Below, one piece after another: positions 38,851-47,156 of a stretch of 64,000 nt of DNA. The first letter of the stretch is position 1; each line of letters opens with the position of its first letter. The notes below the pieces were generated by a model, which was not told the DNA's origin, did not search any database, and was given only the letters and a program-made list of their open reading frames with translations. Origin of the DNA: Archegozetes longisetosus (taxonomy: Eukaryota; Arthropoda; Arachnida; Sarcoptiformes; Trhypochthoniidae); assembly GCA_018873245.2 (NCBI GenBank), contig JAEMBT020000005.1, forward strand, positions 1,872,001 to 1,936,000. The letters are read 5' to 3'. The position numbers and the translations under genes are program-made.

Positions 38851-39038
38851 TTGAAACATTATGCACATTATTGCTCTTGATTATAAAATACGCAGTTATC
38901 TATAATACAAAATAACGGGTGCGAACATTGAAAAGTTTTATTTAAAGTTTTGGAAAATATTTCCCTATCAAATTAGAATTGATTTTATTTTACTACACAA
39001 CTAGGAAATTAAGAGCAATAATGTGCACAATGTTTCAA
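38851..39038. repeat. Foldback with 32-bp arms next to the nested transposon
   Basis: The sequence at 38851-38882 (TTGAAACATTATGCACATTA...) recurs inverted at 39007-39038 with two differences. The 124-bp loop has no ORF. It may be a small MITE. Its right end lies 7 bp from the outer transposon end at 39046. Confidence 0.75.
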
Positions 39039-39045
39039 TATTATA

Positions 39046-40370
39046 TACAGGGCTATTTTTAAATAATTGGACAGGTGCTCCTCCTACTATTAATCAATTA
39101 GTCAATGATTAGTTTATAGTATTGATGTTTTATATATATCTTGTACAGGGTGTACTTGAAATGTGCGAAAAATATTCAATTGAGCATAAAGTTTATTGGG
39201 TAAAACTGCGTTTCAGTGGTGAAGGTGCTATGCCTTATAGAGATATAGCAGGCAAATTTATTACTAAATTCACGCAAGCTAAAAGGCCAAGTCCGAAAAC
39301 TATTAGAAATTTGATATCTAAATTTGAAAAAACTGGATCAGTTGTAAATATTAGCCCTCCTGGTCGTAATATAACTTTCACGACTGAAGAAAATTCAACA
39401 AATGTCTTGGCGAAAATTCAGCAAAGCCCTATTAAGTCAATTCCTAAACTAGCATCAGAGGCAGGAATGATTACTTCTGCTATAAAAACACTCAAAACAC
39501 ATAAATACTATCCTTACAAAGTACAACTTATACAGTCGCTATCAGAAGACGATCCGGATAGAAGAATGGAGTTTTGTCAATAGGCTACAGAAAAAGTTGA
39601 TTTTGATGCGAATTTTTCAAAAAAAAAATCATTTTTTCTGATGAAGCAATATTTTATTTGAGCGGACATGTTAATCGTCATAACACTCGATATTGGTCGG
39701 ATGCTAATCCGCATTGGGCTGAGGATTTAAATACACTGAGTGATCCTAGAGTTATGGTCTGGTGCGGCATTTGGGGTGAAAGAGTGATCGGCCCTTATTT
39801 TTTGAAGATTCCGTTACTGGTACTAGCTATTTGAAATTATTAGAAGAATAAGTTTACTCTGAAATTTCAAATCACCATGACTTTAATGAAGCTTTTTGGC
39901 AGCAAGACGGAGCGCCTGGACATTACGCTTCAAATGTGAGAAGTGGTTGGATTTTCAATTCCCTAAAGAATGGATTGGTAGAAGAGGTCCTATAGAGTGG
40001 CCCCCAAGGTCTCCAGATCTCACACCTCTTGATTTTTTTCTTTGGGGTTATCTTAAATCTGAAGTTTATAAAAACCACCCGCGAACTCTTGATGACTTGA
40101 AAACCAACATAATCAACAGCTGGAATTGTGTCACAAAGCAAATGGTAAATAATACGTACAAAGAATGGGAATTACGATTGAAACATTGCATGACTGCCGG
40201 TAGAGAACAATTTGAACATTTAATTTTATTTTATTTAAAAATTTTATATCTAGTCGTAAAATTGTTCCCTTTTAAAAGACCACCCTGTACTCAACAAATA
40301 TATATATAAGGAATGAGTTCAGCTAATCATATAGTTCTCGTACATCCAGGTATATAAAAATAGCCCTGTA
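39046..40370. mobile_element. Outer Tc1/mariner-like element ends enclosing a second transposon
   Basis: TACAGGGCTATTTTTAAATA at 39046-39065 and its inverted partner at 40351-40370 (TATATAAAAATAGCCCTGTA) form one set of terminal repeats with TA at the edges. They lie 80-100 bp outside a second inverted set (39144/40289). The likeliest reading is a short MITE or deleted element invaded by the inner transposon within its TA-rich middle. The element ends 15 bp before the metal-response core of metallothionein copy D. Confidence 0.65.
39144..40289 (+). mobile_element. Inner mariner-type transposon with decayed transposase
   Basis: Ends TACAGGGTG (39144-39152) and CACCCTGTA (40281-40289) are inverted. 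The transposase starts near MCEKYSIEHKVYWVKLRFSGEG (39160) with a helix-turn-helix region. It stops at 39581-39583 (TAG), resumes in frame as ATEKVDFDANFSKKK, and shifts at an A run near 39619. FSDEAIFYLSG and RYWSDANPHWAEDL follow with the first Asp. QQDGAPGHYAS (second Asp, about 39905) is followed by another frame change near 39935. Then GPIEWPPRSPDLTPLDFFLWGYLKSEVYKNHP carries the third Asp. The spacing between the last two Asp residues is about 40, so a DD41D-like mariner group is possible. The copy cannot make a full-length enzyme. Confidence 0.85.
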
Positions 40371-40384
40371 TTATTCAACTGAAT

Positions 40385-40391
40385 TGCACAC
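40385..40391 (+). promoter_or_regulatory. Relict metal-response core of metallothionein copy D
   Basis: TGCACAC in the same context as copies A-C (CACGTTCTCA..AATAAAA). The promoter survived although the gene did not. Confidence 0.45.
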
Positions 40392-40500
40392 GTTCTCAAA
40401 GTGTGAGCAATAAAAATGAATCTCGTATTGATTTAGTCATTTCGGACACTTTGAAAACTGGTTCTTAACTAATAGAAAAGTTATTAAACCTTTTGCAACG

Positions 40501-40667
40501 ATGTCGTCTTGTTGTGGTTTTCATGAAACTCGCGAATAAAAATCTGAAATCTGCTGTAAACGCGACTCCGATTGTTGTCAAGGCGCTAAAGATCGTAATG
40601 ATTGCAAACGTTGTCCAAAATGGATTAAAACTCAGAATAATAGTTAGAATGCTGAGAGAAACTTTGC
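40501..40667 (+). pseudogene. Metallothionein-like copy D, pseudogene
   Basis: About 115 bp of promoter homology (from 40385) lead to an ATG and MSSCCGFHETRE, then TAA at codon 13. The frame resumes as KSEICCKRDSDCCQGAKDRNDCK and jumps directly to RCPKWIKTQNNS, so an internal deletion has removed essentially all Cys modules. A second stop follows. The tail resembles the Ser/Glu end of the other copies. It is a dead paralogue, flanked upstream by the nested transposon. Confidence 0.85.
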
Positions 40668-40880
40668 ATGTTTCTTTTCAGTATCATAACTAATATTCAT
40701 ATTTTTTTTATTTCAAGTAAAAACAGTTGTTTTATATGCTTTAATTGAATTTTTTAGCAATAAACTATTGTAATTTAGTAAAATATCAATTTTAACTCAA
40801 TTAGGAATCCGTGACGAAATTCTAATAGTGTTAAACTTTTAATATTTTTGAGAACTTTCATTTCAATTAACATTCAGACA

Positions 40881-41987
40881 TTATCTCGCAGCATTGCCTC
40901 TATTAAGTCTGTTATCACCACAACGACCAATAGCCAGGCCAACGGCCGAACAGCAAAATATTGTCACAATCACAGGTACACAAGCTGGACATAGACCCAG
41001 AGCACCAGCTACTGCTATGACTGATTCTGAAGCAGCCAGGCCAGCTACCGTTTCTGTAGCAGCCAATGCCACACCGCCACTAAAGCCTACCCCAGTGGCA
41101 ACAATCGAGCATTTATTTCTAAATAGGAACTCGCCCAATTTGATAATAATATTGCATATTCCATTTAGCATAAATTTGCATCCATCATATACAAATTTAG
41201 CAACGCGAAATACACCATATAAAATGTAGGAGAATATGAAAACTAAAGCACGTAAACAGGAATATATATACTGGGCCAATTTTTTCAGTATCGGTACGAA
41301 TTTTCTTCAAGCAGATTTAATTGCATCTAGAATGCCCTTTTAAATATTCAAGATACGACGACTAAGCGGCACTGCAGATGCAGGATCATTAGCAACATGG
41401 GATGTAATATTCAGCGTTGCTATCTCCACATTTTGTACAGTAATATTTACTTCCCGTTCATTTTGACGGTTTAAATTCCTAACAACAAGATAATTTTTAA
41501 TATGTAATAAATATTGCTAAATAAATCACCTACGCAATTGCCTGACGAGCCTGGTTAAATGAATCGATAAGATCTTCTATATTGTTCACCAGTAAAGCAC
41601 TGTTACAATTTATTGAAGAGCGAATAAGTTTACCGACAGTAATTTGAATACTTAGCAAGTAATTCACCATATTTATATCTTCTCCATCCAAATTTGCTCT
41701 CAAAATTGATTTATTTTCAATCGCCTGCAAAGCCGGACGAATTACATGCATATATAATATGCTTGTTGATTCTCCGAGTTTAATTTTTATTTAAGTCAGA
41801 GCTTCAGCTAAAGTTCGTTTTAAAATGTCCAGATCACCAGGGTCAATAGTAGTATTTCTAATAAATAATAGTTAAATGTTTATATACTGAGATATTTATT
41901 TAGCATTTTTTTCATATCGTTTTCCCTTCGATTCTGAATGATTTCAGAAATTTCATTAGCCTCGTTTATTCCGGTAAAAACAGACAT
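40881..41987 (-). pseudogene. Broken gene for an unrecognised membrane protein (fossil)
   Basis: A minus-strand gene relic starting at MSVFTGINEANEISEI (ATG at 41985-41987), with two plausible introns. The amino-terminal half looks helical and polar. The carboxy half has hydrophobic segments and a Gly/Ala-rich hydrophobic run (VGFSGGVALAATETVAGLAA and on through AVAGALGLCPACVPVIVTIF), then a basic end. The layout is loosely like apolipoprotein-L or pore-forming proteins, but I cannot assign a family. The reading frame is otherwise well kept, with about three breaks, so it looks like a fairly recent loss. Neighbours are a dead metallothionein copy and a foldback element directly upstream of its start. 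Confidence 0.55.
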
Positions 41988-41989
41988 GG

Positions 41990-42282
41990 TGTTATTTTTG
42001 GAATTGCTTTAGGTTAAAGGGGAGAAAGTTGACACAACCCCATAAAAATAGAGAGGGGGCTCAAATCTTTAGTACTTGCCGAGACAAACCGAAATCTGAA
42101 ATTTTTTGAAGCTACACCCACTTTTCTATAATTAACTTATCGTTGAATTCTGAGTGGGCGTAGTTTCAAAAAATTTCAGATTTCGGTTTGTCTCGGCACG
42201 TACTGACGATTTGAGCCCCCCTCACTGTTTTTATAGGGTTGTGTCAATTTACTCCTCTTTAACCTAAAGCGATTCCAAAAAT
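41990..42282. mobile_element. Foldback MITE with about 130-bp arms
   Basis: The left arm (41990 to about 42123) and right arm (about 42140-42282) are inverted copies at about 90 % identity, from TATTTTTGGAAT through GCTTTAGGTTAAAG, GACACAACCC, CTCAAATC and CCGAGACAAACCGAAATCTG. The arms meet almost at the centre, so the transcript or single strand would form a long hairpin. No ORF and no clear target duplication. The left end lies 3 bp upstream of the start codon of the broken minus-strand gene. Confidence 0.85.
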
Positions 42283-43153
42283 AGCTTGAATGTCATCTTC
42301 CTTTCTTGCTCCTTATCATAAGTATAGCACCTCCCCTCATTTCTCATCTCATCTCATTACACTGTTACTACACTATCACTAAGCGGCTATTATAATTTTT
42401 TTAAAAAATGGGTTATAAGTACGAACACACAAAAAATTATTAGATCTGATTTAATGAGTAACATTAAAATTAAGGGAAGAATTAAATATTTGACGGAAAA
42501 GCGAATAATCGAAAAACAATCCCTTAATTAAGAGTTTGTATATATTGACGAAACTTTTGTACACAAAAATTACTAAAGTGCATTAAATATGTTGTAAATA
42601 TTGAATCTCAATTTTAGATCAATGACAAAATAATTGACAGTGATATATTTAGTTAACATAGCTATTGTGATAATTTTTTAATGATTAAAATATATTTTAT
42701 TAACTAAATTTGTTTTATATAAATATGTTTAAATGTATCTTTATAAATGCTTAATATGAATTAATGTTTTCTATTGGCTGAAAAGTTTTGTGAATTGCGT
42801 CGACCTCTTAAGCTAGAGGTCTTCTCGTCAATGCTTTCTGAATGATTGATACTAATATGTACTCTGACTTTATTACCTATCCATACTAACCAAGGTAGTC
42901 AACAACAACAACAACAACTGATAGTCAAGTCATTTGATGTAAGATTTATCATTATAATTGAGTTTGGACCACAGAATATATTAATAATAATCCAAGAAAA
43001 TCAGTTGAAATTAATGGTTGTATAATTTTCGAGAGATCAGATCATCAATTGAGGCACAAAATCAGAACACCCTACTTTGTCAAGAGACTATTCACACACA
43101 GAAGGAAGTTCTTTTAATTTGGGCATCATTATTTGATAAAAATTAAAAACAAA
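42283..43153. other. Intergenic region upstream of the GH19 gene
   Basis: AT-rich. It holds a 20-bp near-palindrome GACCTCTTAAGCTAGAGGTC at 42802-42821 and a short CAA repeat near 42900-42917. No gene recognised. The promoter of the GH19 gene should lie here, but no motif stands out. Confidence 0.45.
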
Positions 43154-44570
43154 ATGGAGTCTTGCAGCATAATGGAGCGTAAGTGAAAGACATTTTTCTC
43201 AAATGAACTTTTACTAGTGAATAGTAAATTGGAAGGTCAATGCTCATTTTATTTAATGATTCTGCCTTAATACTTTTCTTGAAATAGATTTAAAACATTG
43301 GAAAATACTTATTAATAAAGATAACTTCGATAAGGTTGCTAGAACTAAACAGAAGGATGATCCTAGTCAAGATGTATACAATGGTTTTATCAATTCATTA
43401 GGAGAAGCAAATATTAAATCTAAAGATGAGGCTGTTACATATTTAGCTCATGTTTGTTGGGAATCTGTAAGCATACATAGTGGCTACATCATTGCATCGG
43501 GATCCGATCAAAATGCTGACATGTTCATAATGCCTACACGCTCATAATACCGACACGTTCATAATACTGAAAGATCAAAATGCTGAAAATGTATAATATT
43601 GATAATTTGATGCACTCATTATTCATATCTTTTCATATTCACTACTATGAACTTTTGAAGGCCTAAAATCGTGCAATACATAGTATTGGTATTCACATAT
43701 TTAAATGATTCACAAAACAAAGAGTTCAAAGATGTCAATACATAGTGTATATTATCAAAAATGATTGTAAATTATTATTTATAGTAATTTTTATTAATTA
43801 TTAATTTTATAAGTTGTCAGTGTTACAAACTATTAGCACTATGACCATGTCGGTATTATAAACGTGTCGGTATTGTTAACGTGTCGGTATTTTGACCTGT
43901 CGGTATTTTAATTGTCGGCATTTTGAACCAGACCCAATTGCATCACCTTAATAGTTAACATTTTAAAATCAACAATAAATAACTGATAACGCACTATTTT
44001 CACTGATCTTTTAAATTTTTACTCTTTTAGGATGGATTTAAGCGTACAATCGAAGAGAGGTGTATCGATAACTTGGAAAATTGCAAATACGATTACGGAT
44101 TTGAAAGGTTAGTTGCTGTTACAGGTCCAACATTAATTTCACAAGTATAACAATCGACTACGAACTGATCTGTAATTTCCCTTAGATTACCAAATGGTCA
44201 AGATCTTGTATGGTATGGTCGGGGATATATTCAGCTCACTCACAAGAATAACTATAGAGCAGCATCAAACCATCTTTACCCGGAAGATCGTGGACTTTTA
44301 CTTAGAAATCCAGATCTTGTTGCTAATGATTCAAATGTTGCTTGGAATGTAACAGGATATTACTGGAGCCAAGTAGTTCAAAAGGAGCTCGATAGAAACA
44401 AGTGGAATATGAATTATGCGACTACTCTTGAAGCAATCAATGGGCAACTTGAAGGAGAAAGGGGAACCGATCAGGAGAGTAGAAAAAGACGTATTAACCA
44501 TTGCAAACAAGTGATGGAACTTTTTAAAAGACCCTTCATAGTATGTGAAAATAAAGATGCCAGTTTTTAA
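43154..44570 (+). CDS. Chitinase-like protein, glycoside hydrolase family 19
   Basis: Predicted to cleave chitin or a related N-acetylglucosamine polymer. CDS: join(43154..43178, 43288..43466, 44031..44107, 44186..44570), 221 aa, all introns GT/AG with intact frame. Seen: AHVCWESDGFKRTIEER (residues 62-78) aligns with the HES/HET segment that holds the catalytic acid, here Glu67. LVWYGRGYIQLTHKNNYRAA (101-120) is the family signature; NPDLVANDSNVAWNVTGYYW follows. The length fits a bare catalytic domain. No signal peptide or chitin-binding domain is visible, so the protein may stay in the cell, or a 5' exon is missed. The wording is nearer to bacterial/phage-type GH19 than to plant enzymes as I remember them, so old horizontal transfer is plausible; the introns show it is settled in a eukaryotic genome. 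Intron 2 carries a MITE. Confidence 0.8.
43499..43930. mobile_element. MITE-like element with subterminal tandem repeats, in GH19 intron 2
   Basis: The left end holds repeats of the type AATACCGACACGTTCAT (about 43515-43580). The right end holds the inverted series GTGTCGGTATT..GTCGGTATT..GTCGGCATT (about 43850-43925), five units with roughly 15-18-bp spacing. The flanks GATCCGATCAAAATGCTGAC and GTCGGCATTTTGAACCAGACC are inverted partners. The centre is AT-rich without an ORF. The design, inverted ends built of tandem GTCGGTATT words, suggests a transposase-binding array. Confidence 0.7.
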
Positions 44571-44849
44571 GGCCTCGAATGCCTGAGGGAAAAACACTGA
44601 AAACGATTATCAAACAGTGAAAATTTTAGATAAATTTGGAGTAAATTAATTGGATGCATATTTTCCTTTTACTCTCCGTTGTGTATATTTTCTCTATCCT
44701 TTTTATTTGGAGAAATAGAAATAATGTTATTGACAGTTATATTGATATGTTTTGCTGATTGTTCAATTGTATTGAGCTTAGTAATAAAGAGTGGGTGTGC
44801 GCGGGTGAGTTATACTTAAATAATTTATAAAAAGAAAAAGAAAATAAAC

Positions 44850-45182
44850 TCACCAATTGTTGTATTGAGTTTTTTTCAGCGAAAGGAAAAAGGCAACACA
44901 AATGGAGCTATTTGTGTTGCCTTTGATACTGTCTCTTCCTTTTTCTATGCGCTGAAGAAGACTCAAGTCGAAAATTTCACTTTCATCATCTTCTACAACA
45001 ATTGGTGTATTGAGCTTAGTGTTCATACCGTTTTCCCATTTATCATTTGAAAATCGAATATTGTATCTTAAGTTTTGCTCACTTTCCGTTTGTAAACGAA
45101 AATATCGATTTGAGTCTGATATTAAATTAAAAGTAAATGATGTAACATAAAATTTTAATACTCGCAAAGAAATAAAGAACAT
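44850..45182 (-). CDS. Hypothetical 110-aa protein, unrecognised
   Basis: ATG at 45180-45182. The product begins MFFISLRVLKFYVTSF, has a polar middle with several Asn/Asp and an acidic stretch VVEDDESEIFDLSLLQ, and ends QYNNW. The C-terminal 40 codons overlap the inverted repeat at 44889-44924, so that part may be repeat-derived. A possible acceptor AG upstream could make it an exon of something larger. It may be chance; no family is assigned. Confidence 0.25.
   Translation of the reverse strand: MFFISLRVLKFYVTSFTFNLISDSNRYFRLQTESEQNLRYNIRFSNDKWENGMNTKLNTPIVVEDDESEIFDLSLLQRIEKGRDSIKGNTNSSICVAFFLSLKKTQYNNW
44889..44924. repeat. Perfect hairpin with 15-bp arms and 6-nt loop
   Basis: AAAGGCAACACAAAT (44889-44903), loop GGAGCT, ATTTGTGTTGCCTTT (44910-44924). 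Weaker complementarity extends outward (TTCAGCGAAAGGAAAA with TTTTTCTATGCGCTGAA after a gap), so the full dyad spans roughly 44875-44955. Confidence 0.9.
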
Positions 45183-45546
45183 TGCCTGAAAGTCTATAGG
45201 ATTCTTCCTAATATGGCACTCGGGATCTGATGATATATTTTAATAGAGGTCATCAGCCCGATCAAAATTGTTAATGGGCCCACCTCCGTACAACTTATAG
45301 TTTAAGCGTTAGATGGCGTTAAAGTTTTAAAATGGGATAAGATATAGATTTACTCGGTGGATATTAAAGATATCGAAATATGGTTTTCATATTTTTAGTC
45401 AGTGTTAAATTCTACATCGAAGCCATATATCATATATTCAAAAATCTTCAAATCAAAAAGTCGAAAAATTCGACACAAAATTCAAATATCTCGAAAACTA
45501 TTCCATGTAAAATTTTTGATTTGATATTCGGATTCAGCGTTAAAAA

Positions 45547-45819
45547 ATGCATATAGATCGGTTTAAAAGTAAATTTTTAAAAAATATAATGTTCAGCTTG
45601 AATCGCAAATATGCCCAATGGCTGTCAATAGATGAAGCAACCGAGGAAACTCTTGAGTTCCCTCGATTGACAGAGGCAGATTTGCGATCAATCACATTGG
45701 GTGACTACCACATATCGACAGTTTTGTGGTATCTCGGTTATGCACGACATCTGCCCGAGATTCCAATTCCCGCAGAATTTCTGAATGATATCTGCATGGA
45801 ATTGGAGGAACAAGAGTAA
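45547..45819 (+). CDS. Hypothetical 90-aa ORF, possibly a repeat-derived fragment
   Basis: Starts at MHIDRFKSKFLKN. From about residue 20 the base composition becomes less AT-rich and the product looks protein-like (WLSIDEATEETLEFPRLTEA, then a TVLWYLGYARHLPEIP stretch and an acidic end). I do not recognise the family. The upstream 150 bp, rich in TCGAAAA words, resembles mobile DNA. It may be a fragment of an element or a small gene. Confidence 0.3.
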   Translation: MHIDRFKSKFLKNIMFSLNRKYAQWLSIDEATEETLEFPRLTEADLRSITLGDYHISTVLWYLGYARHLPEIPIPAEFLNDICMELEEQE

Positions 45820-47156
45820 GCCTCGGTGGCGACTAAAATGGGGAGTCCGGTGGGGCGGAGGGTGAGGTCCTCACCAAAATATTACATTTTACATCGTGAT
45901 TAAATATGTTATCATATATTTAAAAATATATTATAGGCAGGGTTCGGCAATGTTCTTTTGTAAACAGTTGCAGTAATGTATTGAGCGTTTTTTGAAATAA
46001 GTATATTTTTTTTAAAGAAAATTTGTTTTTACAAGAATGAGCTAGCTGATATAATTTTGGAATAATAGTCATGATAAAATTTTAATTATTAGATTTGGAA
46101 CTATCACTCTTTGAATATCGGAATTTTTTTCTAAAAATTATCTAGATACTTTTAATTTAAATTTTATTCTTAAGAAAATTTATAGACAACGACAAATTAA
46201 TGATATAAAGTGTTGAAAACTTTCTTAAAAAAAGAATCAAAATTGTGAATCAGAATAATTGAAACAGTTCTTAATAAGTTTTCAAAAATTTCTTATAAAA
46301 CATTTGAAATTCAAGTTTTTATTTGAATTTTTCATTCACTTCTTTTAATGTGTCGGAAATAGACTTCCATTCAAACAAGGTTTCTACATTAAATAGGTAT
46401 TTTTTCAAAAAATTTTATTAAGACTAAAGATTAATGAGCAAACGATCTAGCAAATGCCGGAGAGTTCATGCAAAATGATCTAGTAGGTTTTGATCACGGT
46501 AAGCTTTTGAAAGCAGAAAATGATCACAATAATAAAACGAATAATATTTAAATGTTTAAAATAAAAAGTTTTATTTAATTTATATTCGTACTGCAGACTA
46601 CCAAGTCTATTGCACTGATTAGTTTTCTTATCTGCATAAGCGATTATATATAAAATAAGTCATTAATATTTATAAAAATATTTATTTTCTATATTATCTT
46701 GCATTACACTTCTAAAGTTGAGATCATTTGATGAGGCTATAGATCATTGAAGTAAATACAATGTGTATTTACTGTATAATATGTGACCAAAGGTTCAAAG
46801 TTTTACTAAAGATAGTTCATTTTTACTTAAGAGGACGTAATAAATGTACAATACTTTTGGTAAACATTTGATTTGATTCCCGGCTATTCAGTTTAGTGAA
46901 AAACTTAATAAAAGTAAAAGTAGAACAATATTATATCTTAATAATTATTTGTTTAATAATTTTTAGTCAATTTGAAAGAAAATAATAGAGGCGTAAAACA
47001 TTCTCAACTTTCAGTCAATAAATCATTAAAACAATAATCTGTTTGACATGTGACTAACGAAAGTCTTCAATGCTTTACAAATATTGAATGACTTAACCGA
47101 CAAAAATTGAAAAATAATAACGAATAATATCAAAAATACTGGACACAGAATCAGAA
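45820..47156. other. Intergenic region upstream of APC1
   Basis: A short GC-rich patch (about 45825-45875, GGGGAGTCCGGTGGGGCGG) is followed by over 1 kb of AT-rich DNA with no recognised gene. The APC1 promoter must lie in the last few hundred bases; no motif is clear. Confidence 0.5.

Larger units (their letters stand above)
44571..45546. other. Region downstream of the GH19 gene with local duplications
   Basis: The word CAATTG(K)TGTATTGAG occurs three times (about 44764, 44854 and 45000). A strong hairpin lies at 44889-44924. A 110-aa minus-strand ORF lies at 44850-45182. From about 45400 to 45540 there are repeated TCGAAAA-type words typical of repetitive DNA. No known family is recognised. 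Confidence 0.45.

Noticed and set aside
42802-42821. Palindrome GACCTCTTAAGCTAGAGGTC as a possible terminator or tRNA stem
   Set aside because: No tRNA arms are present around it, and intrinsic terminators of that kind are not expected in an animal genome.
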